Shown here: positions 57,029-64,000 of the stretch, piece by piece
Numbering within the stretch: position 1 is the first letter of the stretch
Layout of the letters: each line of letters starts with the position of its first letter
Source: Halobacillus ihumii
Lineage (GTDB): Bacteria; Bacillota; Bacilli; Bacillales; Halobacillaceae
Assembly (NCBI RefSeq): GCF_902726645.1
Contig: NZ_CACVAO010000001.1
Coordinates: 3,668,636 to 3,732,635 of the forward strand
DNA: 64,000 nt
Direction of reading: 5' to 3'
The notes under the pieces: model-generated
Told to the model about the DNA's origin: nothing
Databases searched by the model: none
The model's input: the letters and a program-made list of their open reading frames with translations, nothing else
Position numbers and translations under genes: made by a program

Positions 57029-59044
57029 ATGAGAAGCGCACTGGTATCATTATTGATTATCTTATGCATAGGACTTGTCGGCTGTTCCGAACAGCCGAAT
57101 CCAGAAACAACCTTTAAGAAGTATATGAAGGCATGGGAAAATCAAAAATATGAAAACATGTATGCATTGCTTGGTGAAGAGTCTAAGGCTCAAGTTAAAA
57201 AAGAGGATTTTGTAGAGCGTTACAAGACAATTTATGAAGGAATTCAGGCGAACAACCTCAAGGTTACATATAGTCTGCCCGAGGAAGAGGTTGAGTATAA
57301 ACAAGATGAACCTGCGAACTTTGATTACAATGTGAGCATGGAAACGCTGGCCGGGTCGATCGAATTTTCCCATAAGGCCAAGCTTACCTTTGAAGAGGGG
57401 GAAGAGGCAGAGAAGTGGGGCATAAGCTGGAATCCTTCGATGATTTTTGCCGGAATGGAGAAAGGGGACGAAATCTCCGCCCAAGTGTTGAAGCCGGAAC
57501 GAGGGGAGATCTTTGGTGTAAATGGTCAGGGGCTGGCTGTAAATGGCACGGTTGTGAACGTTGGACTCGTTCCTGACTGGATGGAAGAAGATGCTGAACA
57601 AATGAAGGAAAAGCTGGCTGAACTGTTGGATATCTCCGTTGAAACGATTAACGAGAAGCTAGATCAATCATGGGTTCAAACAACCTCCTTTGTTCCACTT
57701 ACTTCTATTCAAAGTGATAATGAAGACCTTATTGAAAAAATAAAGCCATTGAAGGGTACGAAATTTCAAGAGAAAACCGCTCGCGTCTATCCTTTAGGAA
57801 AAGCGGCAGCTCATTTGACGGGTTATGTCGGGTCGATTTCAGCAGAGCAGCTGGAAGAGCGAAAAGGTAAAGGATATACGTCGACCAGCACGATTGGAAA
57901 AGCGGGTCTTGAACTTGTGCTTGAGGAAAAACTGCGCGGTCAAGCTGGCGGAGTTGTAGCGATCGTAGGTAGTGAGGGCAATCAACGTGAAGTGTTAGCG
58001 AAACAGGAAGCTGTTGACGGAAAAGATGTGACACTGACGATAGATGCAGAGGTGCAAAAGTCTGTGTACAATCAATTAAAAGGCAATGCTGGCTCCTCTG
58101 CAGCGATTCACCCCCAAACTGGTGAGGTGAAAGCACTTGTCAGCACACCTGCGTATGATCCTAATCAATTTATCTTAGGAATGACATCTGAACAATATTC
58201 CGAGCTACAAAATGATCCACAGAAGCCATTGACAAACCGTTTTAATAACACGTATGCCCCCGGCTCTACATTCAAGCCAATTACGGCCGCAATTGGTTTA
58301 GAGACGGAAGCCATTGATCCTGCCGAAGAGATGTCGATTCCTGATCGCTCCTTTTCTAAAGAAGGCTGGGGAGATTACTCTGTAAACCGGGTCGAGAGTG
58401 CGAACGTAGATAAGTCTGTTAATCTGCGGGATGCGTTAGTTCGTTCGGATAATATTTATTTTGCCCGCACGATTCTTGAAATTGGCGGTGAAACCTTCCT
58501 AGAAGAAGCGAAGGATTTTGGATTCTCAGAGGAGATTCCATTCACCTATCCGATTACCCCTTCGCAAATTACAGGGAAAGACGGATTTGGTAACGAAATT
58601 GAACTGGCTGACACGGGGTACGGCCAAGGAGAAGTGGAAATGAGTACACTGCATCTGGCTCTTACCTATACTCCCTTTGTGACAAATGGGATTCTGCTTG
58701 ACCCCGTTCTTATGAAAGACGAGGAAGCAAGCACAGCCTGGCATGAAAATGTGGTCAGTAAAGAAACCGCTGCGATTCTTCGTAAAGACTTGAAGCAAGT
58801 CGTTAATAATCCGGAAGGCTCAGGGTATGAACCTCAAATTGAAGGGCTTAGCTTGGCAGGAAAGACAGGAACAGCAGAGCTGAAGAAATCTCAAGATGCC
58901 GAGGGACAGGAAAACGGCTGGTTTGTCGCCTGGAATACGGACGATCCTCGTTTGCTTGTTGCGATGATGATTGAAAATGTACAGAATGGCAGCCATGAGG
59001 TTGTTCCCAAAGTAAAAAATGTATTTCAAGAACAGCTGCAATAG
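57029..59044 (+). CDS. pbpC: Class B penicillin-binding protein (PBP3/PbpC, MecA-like architecture)
   Basis: A 671-residue lipoprotein-type PBP: lipobox CIGLVGC (Cys 19), NTF2-like MecA N-terminal domain (residues about 25-145), PBP dimerisation domain, and transpeptidase domain with the active-site SxxK APGSTFKPITA, SDN in VRSDNIYF and KTGT in LAGKTGTAEL. The length fits B. subtilis PbpC (668). It cross-links peptidoglycan outside the membrane; proteins of this architecture often have low beta-lactam affinity. GGGGGAG precedes the ATG; terminator follows. Monocistronic. Confidence 0.95.
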   Translation: MRSALVSLLIILCIGLVGCSEQPNPETTFKKYMKAWENQKYENMYALLGEESKAQVKKEDFVERYKTIYEGIQANNLKVTYSLPEEEVEYKQDEPANFDYNVSMETLAGSIEFSHKAKLTFEEGEEAEKWGISWNPSMIFAGMEKGDEISAQVLKPERGEIFGVNGQGLAVNGTVVNVGLVPDWMEEDAEQMKEKLAELLDISVETINEKLDQSWVQTTSFVPLTSIQSDNEDLIEKIKPLKGTKFQEKTARVYPLGKAAAHLTGYVGSISAEQLEERKGKGYTSTSTIGKAGLELVLEEKLRGQAGGVVAIVGSEGNQREVLAKQEAVDGKDVTLTIDAEVQKSVYNQLKGNAGSSAAIHPQTGEVKALVSTPAYDPNQFILGMTSEQYSELQNDPQKPLTNRFNNTYAPGSTFKPITAAIGLETEAIDPAEEMSIPDRSFSKEGWGDYSVNRVESANVDKSVNLRDALVRSDNIYFARTILEIGGETFLEEAKDFGFSEEIPFTYPITPSQITGKDGFGNEIELADTGYGQGEVEMSTLHLALTYTPFVTNGILLDPVLMKDEEASTAWHENVVSKETAAILRKDLKQVVNNPEGSGYEPQIEGLSLAGKTGTAELKKSQDAEGQENGWFVAWNTDDPRLLVAMMIENVQNGSHEVVPKVKNVFQEQLQ

Positions 59045-59052
59045 CTGATCGG

Positions 59053-59089
59053 CACCTGGTTTTACTCATTTGTAAAATCAGGTGTTTTT
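59053..59089 (+). terminator. Terminator of pbpC
   Basis: Stem CACCTGGTTTTAC/GTAAAATCAGGTG (one mismatch), 6-base loop, TTTTTG. Confidence 0.85.
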
Positions 59090-59103
59090 GTTAAGAAAAA
59101 ATC

Positions 59104-59112
59104 TGCTATAAT
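59104..59112 (+). promoter_or_regulatory. Extended -10 promoter of leader peptide/rsgA
   Basis: TGCTATAAT (TGnTATAAT) at 59104-59112, no clear -35. Start expected near 59119, giving a 25-base leader before the short ORF. Confidence 0.6.
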
Positions 59113-59143
59113 AAAGCTATTAAACAGAAGGAGTTGATGTGTT

Positions 59144-59212
59144 ATGACAAATCTTATTGTAAACGTCCAACCAACCATCCAAACATCAAATGGAGGGCAC
59201 AGCAACTCTTAA
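59144..59212 (+). CDS. 22-residue leader peptide upstream of rsgA paralogue
   Basis: ATG 59144 has AAGGAG 10-11 bases upstream. The peptide MTNLIVNVQPTIQTSNGG ends in HSNS. It stops 27 bases before rsgA and lies on the same transcript. Its codons include one arm of a hairpin that competes with the rsgA ribosome-binding site, so its translation probably controls rsgA. It is not hydrophobic and unlikely to be exported. Confidence 0.65.
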   Translation: MTNLIVNVQPTIQTSNGGHSNS

Positions 59213-59233
59213 TGTCCTCCAAAATACAGGAGG
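59191..59233 (+). promoter_or_regulatory. Mutually exclusive hairpins controlling rsgA translation
   Basis: CCTCC (59216-59220) can pair with GGAGG inside the leader ORF (59192-59196; longer stem TGGAGGGCA/TGTCCTCCA with one mismatch) or with the rsgA ribosome-binding site GGAGG (59229-59233; 8-base loop). The two folds exclude each other. Confidence 0.65.
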
Positions 59234-59239
59234 AATTCG

Positions 59240-60256
59240 GTGAATCATTTTTTTGTACATGACTTTTTTAAGCAACAAGTAAAAGAAGACGCTCTTATCG
59301 GGAGAATTACGAGGGCATCGCAAGAGATTTATACGGTACGGACGAAGACGAACTCCTATACAGGCACCTTGTCGGGCAAATTCCGCTATGAGGCGGAGCA
59401 ATCGCATCTGTGGCCGGCTATAGGTGATTGGATCGTTTATGAGCCCTATGATCAAAATAAAGCCAGAGTTCATCGCGTGTTAAACAGGCGTACCGTATTA
59501 TCACGCAAAGCTGCTGGGACGGGAAATGACGAGCAGATTATCGCGGCGAACGTGGATGTCGTATTTATTGTCACGTCACTAATCAAGGAATTTAATGTCC
59601 AGCGGATCGAGCGTTACGTGATGCAAGTGTATGAGAGCGGGGCAAGACCAGTGATCGTCTGCACGAAACAGGACTTATGTGAAGATGTCATGGGAAAACT
59701 TGCTCAAGTTGAACGGCATGCTCCAGGAGTTCCTGTCTATACCGTGAACAACCTCGATGGTAGTGGAGTTGATGAGCTGAAACAAGAATTGATAACGGGA
59801 GAAACGATCTCACTGATTGGATCTTCTGGTGTTGGCAAATCGACGCTTCTGAATCGGCTGATGGGGGAAGTCGTCCAACAGACGAATCAAGTCAGGGAAG
59901 AAGATGGCCGCGGCCGTCATACGACAACGCACCGCGAGTTATTCTCACTGCCAAACGGAACGGTGGTCATCGACACACCAGGGATGAGAGAATTACAGCT
60001 CTGGGGTGAAACCGCCAATGTCGATGCAACGTTTTCCGACATTGAGAACTTGAGTCAGCAGTGTAAATTCCGTGATTGTTCGCATGACAAGGAACCAGGC
60101 TGCGCGGTGACGAAAGCGATCGATGATGGTGGGCTGGCATCAGATCGTTTGAAAAATTATAATAAACTGCTTCGTGAAGTGGAACGATTGAATTTGAAGG
60201 AAAAATACGGCACTCATCGGACGAATCGGATCCTTCATGGGCCTAAAAGTAAATAA
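59240..60256 (+). CDS. rsgA: RsgA-like circularly permuted GTPase (long paralogue)
   Basis: A 338-residue GTPase from GTG 59240 (GGAGG 6 bases upstream). An N-terminal OB-fold (IGRITRASQEIYTVRTKTNSY, AIGDWIVYE) is followed by the permuted G motifs TKQD (G4), GSSGVGKST (G1), DTPGMRELQLW (G3) and the zinc motif CKFRDCSHDKEPGC. RsgA assists late 30S maturation. At 338 residues it is about 40 longer than the housekeeping RsgA (YloQ) and stands away from prkC/prpC, so it is probably a second copy. The leader-peptide switch implies induction by altered translation. Confidence 0.9.
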   Translation: MNHFFVHDFFKQQVKEDALIGRITRASQEIYTVRTKTNSYTGTLSGKFRYEAEQSHLWPAIGDWIVYEPYDQNKARVHRVLNRRTVLSRKAAGTGNDEQIIAANVDVVFIVTSLIKEFNVQRIERYVMQVYESGARPVIVCTKQDLCEDVMGKLAQVERHAPGVPVYTVNNLDGSGVDELKQELITGETISLIGSSGVGKSTLLNRLMGEVVQQTNQVREEDGRGRHTTTHRELFSLPNGTVVIDTPGMRELQLWGETANVDATFSDIENLSQQCKFRDCSHDKEPGCAVTKAIDDGGLASDRLKNYNKLLREVERLNLKEKYGTHRTNRILHGPKSK

Positions 60257-60329
60257 AGTTATTTTTTTCATAAACGCAAGGTTGTTCCATCTGAGTACAT
60301 GAAACTCGTGACTCATGGGGCAACGATTA

Positions 60330-60376
60330 AAAAACTCCCTATTGCTGCTGGACGGAAGTGGCTGTAGGGAGTTTTT
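60330..60376 (+). terminator. Terminator of rsgA
   Basis: Perfect 12-bp stem AAAAACTCCCTA/TAGGGAGTTTTT with a long loop, then CCCCC. The rest of 60257-60584 holds only the cre site and a ribosome-binding-site-like AAGGAGGAG before GTG-AAA-TAA (60514). Confidence 0.8.
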
Positions 60377-60531
60377 CCCCCCGCCTAATAATTTATAATT
60401 GAATTTTCAAAATAATTAAGATATAGTAAAATTAGACAGAAATAGTTTCACTTCAAGATAACTGTTCATAACCGGTTTCGTTTAAAAATGTGAAAAGGAG
60501 GAGAGCAAGCTCAGTGAAATAACTACATTTT

Positions 60532-60545
60532 TGTAAGCGCTGTCA
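60532..60545 (+). promoter_or_regulatory. CcpA cre site before acyl-CoA ligase
   Basis: TGTAAGCGCTGTCA matches the cre consensus TGWAANCGNTNWCA at every position and lies 40 bases before the ATG, where it would act as a roadblock or repressor site. Implies glucose repression of fatty-acid activation. Confidence 0.75.
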
Positions 60546-60584
60546 AAAGGTTGTTTGTAGACGTTTTTACCAGGGGAGGAAACT

Positions 60585-62198
60585 ATGATAAACAGAGTGT
60601 GGACAAAACATTATCCTGAGCATATTAAGAGTGAAGTCGAGATTCCGAATCTACCGCTTACCAGCATACTGCAGCAGGCTATCGATCGTTTTCCAGATAA
60701 TCCAGCGCTATCTTTTTATGGGAATGAAATCACGTATAAAGAGTTAGGATTCCAAACAGGTGCTTTTGCGTCTGCATTGCAGCACAACGATGTCGTCAAA
60801 GGGGATCGCGTGGCGATTATGCTTCCGAACTGTCCCCATTATGTGATCAGTTATTACGGGACGTTGAAAGCTGGTGCTGTAGTCACGCAAGTGAACCCGA
60901 TGCTTGTAGGCCGAGAGCTGCAGCATATATTATCAGATTCTGGAGCCGAAACGATCGTGATCTATGCTCCGCTCTTACCAGTTCTTGAGAAGGTAAAGCA
61001 CAACACGTCTATCAAAAATGTAATTGTTGTTGAATTCAATGGTAAGTATAAGCCCGTAAATGATGAAAGGGAGTTTTCTGCTTTTTTACAGGAATCTAAC
61101 GGAGCACTGAAAGCTGTGTCGATCAACCCTGCTGAGGATCTCGCTGTCCTGCAATATACAGGAGGCACAACGGGGCGCTCAAAAGGGGCTATGCTCACAC
61201 ACCGGAATGTAGTGGCGAATGTTGTACAGACGAATGAATTTTTCAAAGACGAAGTGGTCATGGGACAAGAGCGATATTTGACGGTGATTCCACTTTTTCA
61301 CGTGTTTGGCATGACGTCCTGTATGAACTTGTCGATCCTCACGGGGTCAACGAACATTATGCTGCCGCGCTTTGAGCTTGAGGAAGTGCTGCAAACGATT
61401 AAGAAAGAGCAGCCCACCTTCTTCCCTGGAGTACCGACGATGTATGTGGCGATCACTAACCATCCAAAAGCCGAGGAATATGGCATTGACAGCATTCGTG
61501 TGTGCAATAGCGGCAGTGCCCCAATGCCGCAGGAGTTAATGCGCAATTTTGAAGCGAAAACGGGTGCGAAGGTTTTCGAAGGTTACGGTTTATCCGAAAC
61601 TTCTCCTGTAGCGCATTGTAATCCACTGTTTGCCGAGCGAAAGCCTGGAAGTGTTGGAATCGGTGTACCGTCCACAGACTACAAAATCGTTGATGTTGGC
61701 GAGGGAATTGAAGAGGTGCCTGCGGGGGAAACGGGGGAAGTGATTATCCGCGGACCGCAAGTTATGAAAGGGTATTGGAACATGCCAGAGGAAACGGCTC
61801 TTGCCCTTCGTGACGGCTGGCTTTACACAGGAGACATTGCCCGTGTTGACGATGAAGGGTATTTGTACATTATTGATCGCAAAAAAGACTTGATTATTGC
61901 AAGCGGCTATAACATTTATCCACGTGATGTCGAAGAAGTCCTGTATGAGCATGAAGCGGTACAGGAAGCCGTGGTTGTCGGTGTTCCTGACCCTTATCGT
62001 GGTGAAACTGTGCGTGCGGTCGTTGTGTTAAAAGAAGGGCAATCAGCAGCAGAAGAGGAGTTGATTGCCTTTTGCCGGCAAAATATGGCTGCCTTTAAAG
62101 TGCCTCGCGAGGTTGAATTTCGGAAGGAGCTTCCGAAATCGAATGTGGGTAAAATATTAAGAAGAAGTATTAGAGAGGAAGCAACGAAAAAGGTATAA
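60585..62198 (+). CDS. Long-chain fatty-acid--CoA ligase (FadD/LcfA-type)
   Basis: A 537-residue ANL-superfamily enzyme: AMP-binding YTGGTTGRSKGAMLTH, EGYGLSETSPV, the GWLYTGDIARVDDEGYLYI hinge, DRKKDLIIASGYNIYPRDVEE and the catalytic Lys in LPKSNVGKILRR. It activates fatty acids to acyl-CoA for beta-oxidation; it is slightly shorter than LcfA and may prefer medium chains. A perfect cre box lies upstream. GGGGAGG precedes the ATG. Monocistronic, with a terminator. Confidence 0.93.
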   Translation: MINRVWTKHYPEHIKSEVEIPNLPLTSILQQAIDRFPDNPALSFYGNEITYKELGFQTGAFASALQHNDVVKGDRVAIMLPNCPHYVISYYGTLKAGAVVTQVNPMLVGRELQHILSDSGAETIVIYAPLLPVLEKVKHNTSIKNVIVVEFNGKYKPVNDEREFSAFLQESNGALKAVSINPAEDLAVLQYTGGTTGRSKGAMLTHRNVVANVVQTNEFFKDEVVMGQERYLTVIPLFHVFGMTSCMNLSILTGSTNIMLPRFELEEVLQTIKKEQPTFFPGVPTMYVAITNHPKAEEYGIDSIRVCNSGSAPMPQELMRNFEAKTGAKVFEGYGLSETSPVAHCNPLFAERKPGSVGIGVPSTDYKIVDVGEGIEEVPAGETGEVIIRGPQVMKGYWNMPEETALALRDGWLYTGDIARVDDEGYLYIIDRKKDLIIASGYNIYPRDVEEVLYEHEAVQEAVVVGVPDPYRGETVRAVVVLKEGQSAAEEELIAFCRQNMAAFKVPREVEFRKELPKSNVGKILRRSIREEATKKV

Positions 62199-62214
62199 AC
62201 TGGCCTTCCCTGAG

Positions 62215-62245
62215 AAAAGAAGTCCCCGATAAAGGGACTTCTTTT
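62215..62245 (+). terminator. Terminator of acyl-CoA ligase gene
   Basis: Stem AAAAGAAGTCCC/GGGACTTCTTTT, 7-base loop. Confidence 0.9.
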
Positions 62246-62301
62246 GACTTTTCAGAATTATTATTTTACTTTTAACAAGTAGAAGAGTAAGGAGGAAGTC
62301 C

Positions 62302-63372
62302 ATGAAACATTACAAGATTGCTGTTATCCCTGGGGACGGGATTGGTAAAGAAGTTGTCCCGTTAACACTCGATATTCTGCAGCAGGCAGCTGAATTATAT
62401 GGTGATGTAAGGTTTGATTTTACTGAGTTTCCATGGGGTTGTGATTTTTATCAAAAATACGGCATGATGATGGAGGAAGACGGCATAGAGCAGCTCGACA
62501 AGTTTGATGCGATTCTGCTCGGGGCTGTCGGTGATCCCCGTTTAGTTCCGGACCACATTTCGTTGTGGGGATTGCTGATTAAAATACGCAGGGAGATGGA
62601 TCAATCCTTGAACATTCGTCCAGCCAAATATTTTAAAGGTTTGGCTTCACCCCTGGCAGCTCCAAAAGAATTCGACATTATGGTCTGTAGAGAAAATAGC
62701 GAAGGAGAGTATAGTGAAGTTGGCGGACGGATACATAAGGGAGCAGATGAAGTCGCCATTCAAAACGCTGTTTTCACTCGAAAAGCTACGGAACGGGTGA
62801 TGAGATACGGATTTCAACTGGCCGCACAACGAAAAGGTAAATTAACAAGTGCCACGAAATCAAATGGGATTGTTCACTCCATGCCATTTTGGGATTCAGT
62901 TTTTGCCGAGGTGAGTCCAGAGTTTCCAGAGATTAAAGCTAATCAGAATCATATTGATGCGCTGGCCGCGTTTCTTGTTTCGAAACCGCAGGAATTTGAT
63001 GTGATTGTCGCCAGCAATTTATTTGGCGATATTTTGACGGATATCGGTGGTGCGATTATGGGCAGTATCGGGATAGCTCCGGCGGCGAATCTGAATATTA
63101 CCGGAGAGCATCCTTCGATGTTCGAGCCGGTTCATGGATCGGCTCCGGATATTTATGGAAAAGGGATCGCCAATCCAATTGGTCAGATTTGGACTGCTAA
63201 GATGATGCTTGACCATCTGGGAGAAGTCAATATGGGAGCCAGCCTATTACAAGCTATTGAGGAGACAACAGCTGCCGGAATTAAAACGGGCGATATTGGC
63301 GGTCAGGCCTCCACGGAAGAGGTCGCAAAAGAAATAGGAAAACGGCTTAAAGTAACACCTGATAGAGAATAA
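62302..63372 (+). CDS. Tartrate/D-malate dehydrogenase (decarboxylating; YcsA/DmlA-type)
   Basis: A 356-residue member of the isocitrate/isopropylmalate dehydrogenase family. N-terminal VIPGDGIGKEVV, substrate loop LNIRPAKYF, VCRENSEGEYSEVGGR (tartrate/malate subgroup), metal-binding DILTDIGGAIMGSIG and the NAD-site EPVHGSAPDIYGKGIANP. It oxidatively decarboxylates D-malate or tartrate with NAD and a divalent metal. AAGGAGG precedes the ATG; terminator follows. An MFS transporter starts 163 bases downstream, but it need not be linked. Confidence 0.92.
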   Translation: MKHYKIAVIPGDGIGKEVVPLTLDILQQAAELYGDVRFDFTEFPWGCDFYQKYGMMMEEDGIEQLDKFDAILLGAVGDPRLVPDHISLWGLLIKIRREMDQSLNIRPAKYFKGLASPLAAPKEFDIMVCRENSEGEYSEVGGRIHKGADEVAIQNAVFTRKATERVMRYGFQLAAQRKGKLTSATKSNGIVHSMPFWDSVFAEVSPEFPEIKANQNHIDALAAFLVSKPQEFDVIVASNLFGDILTDIGGAIMGSIGIAPAANLNITGEHPSMFEPVHGSAPDIYGKGIANPIGQIWTAKMMLDHLGEVNMGASLLQAIEETTAAGIKTGDIGGQASTEEVAKEIGKRLKVTPDRE

Positions 63373-63394
63373 ATGCTTGCTGCTCCAAAGCGAC

Positions 63395-63423
63395 AAGAGG
63401 ACCATTATTGGTTCTCTTTTTTT
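63395..63423 (+). terminator. Terminator of tartrate/malate dehydrogenase gene
   Basis: Stem AAGAGGACCA/TGGTTCTCTT (one G-T), 4-base loop, T7. Confidence 0.88.
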
Positions 63424-63535
63424 ATGCATCTAAATTGAAATTTTTGTAAGAATAGATGGTGTTCTCCTTGTTCATAATAAGCGTTACAGTGCCTACAAGT
63501 TGTATGCAGGCAGAGTTGAATGTGGAGGGACATCT

Positions 63536-64000
63536 ATGAAGAAGAAAAAGTGGGATCTCATTGCGTTAGCATCCATTCCTCTGGTTATGACCTTGGGTAA
63601 TTCCATGTTAATACCAGTTTTGCCTATCATTGAAAAACAAATTGGTATTTCCGCTTTTCAATCTAGTTTAATTATAACTGTGTACTCGGTCGTGGCCATT
63701 TTACTTATCCCGATTGCCGGTTATTTGTCGGATAAGATCGGCAGAAAGAAAGTCATTATACCTAGTTTAATTATTACTGGGATAGGCGGAGCCGTCTCAG
63801 CCTTTGCTGCATGGAAAATGGAAGATCCCTATTTCTTAATTTTAGTCGGGAGATTTTTGCAAGGAATCGGTGCTGCTGGAGCGTTTCCAGTTGTGATTCC
63901 GACTGTTGGGGATATGTTTGATGATGAGAAGCAAGTGAGCGAAGGGTTGGGATTGATTGAAACATCCAATACGTTCGGAAAGGTACTCAGCCCTGTAATT
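63536..64000 (+). CDS. MFS transporter, 3' end outside window
   Basis: The frame from ATG 63536 (GGAGGG 8 bases upstream) is open to the window end, 155 codons. Visible: TM1 (LASIPLVMTLGNSMLIPVL), motif A GYLSDKIGRKKVIIPSL between TM2 and TM3, and GRFLQGIGAAGAFPVVIPTVG (TM4) as in DHA1-type drug:H+ antiporters. About five of twelve helices are inside the window. Substrate unknown. Confidence 0.88.
   Translation, partial: MKKKKWDLIALASIPLVMTLGNSMLIPVLPIIEKQIGISAFQSSLIITVYSVVAILLIPIAGYLSDKIGRKKVIIPSLIITGIGGAVSAFAAWKMEDPYFLILVGRFLQGIGAAGAFPVVIPTVGDMFDDEKQVSEGLGLIETSNTFGKVLSPVI

Overview
The window looks like chromosome of an endospore-forming, probably halotolerant member of the Bacillaceae (Halobacillus/Virgibacillus-like). 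Reasons: low-GC coding sequence with strong AGGAGG ribosome-binding sites; spore or sporulation-type genes (a 513-residue CotA-type laccase, a sporulenol-type cyclase); a TasA/SipW biofilm-fibre operon; a thermolysin-type neutral protease; and two copies of an intergenic repeat with the CCGCGGGCGGCTG...CTCCCGCAGGAGTCTCCG core seen in this group. The genus call is inference.

Layout. 1-1.8 kb: end of a sugar isomerase and a Gfo/Idh/MocA dehydrogenase. 2.2-7.3 kb: an NprR-like XRE+TPR regulator facing a minus-strand operon (TapA/DUF4047-like protein, SipW, TasA/camelysin, neutral protease). 7.6-18.7 kb: M3 and M14 peptidases, a triterpene cyclase, an MFS pump, DUF2515 and DUF3892 proteins and several decaying small genes. 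18.8-22 kb: a PadR-controlled membrane operon back to back with a small XRE/membrane pair that has a hexanucleotide microsatellite in its leader; then an IS4-type transposase. 23.4-30.7 kb: secreted nuclease, CotA, a threonine-synthase-like enzyme, small membrane and lipoproteins, and two frameshifted genes. 30.9-35.1 kb: a TslA-like type VII lipase-toxin candidate with a duplicated immunity lipoprotein, the second copy broken by a 5-bp duplication. 35.2-38.6 kb: a DUF488 gene flanked by two arrays of exact 21-nt period, an ABC-F protein behind a leader-peptide attenuator, and an unlisted type I toxin/antisense-RNA pair. 38.6-48.5 kb: PanE-like reductase, DUF3231, a decayed MNT/HEPN pair, an Old Yellow Enzyme, a second PadR/HAAS module, and a Tat-exported GMC oxidoreductase with its own TatA-TatC. 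48.5-56.8 kb: repeats, a MerR/coiled-coil protein, a C1q-like protein, a penicillin-acylase-type hydrolase, small membrane proteins, a Rep-like HTH protein and a nitroreductase. 57-64 kb: PBP3-type transpeptidase, an RsgA paralogue behind a 22-codon leader peptide, acyl-CoA ligase with a cre box, tartrate/malate dehydrogenase and the start of an MFS transporter.

Themes. Several loci carry RNA-level control visible in the sequence: the ABC-F attenuator, the RsgA leader switch and the type I antisense pair; two of these three concern ribosome-targeted proteins. The toxin-type loci (TslA/TilA, MNT/HEPN) both show immunity or antitoxin genes being broken. At least five other genes carry a single-base frameshift or an in-frame stop, which could be real decay or base-calling error; the pattern should be checked against reads. 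All functional statements are read from motifs and context; no searches were run.
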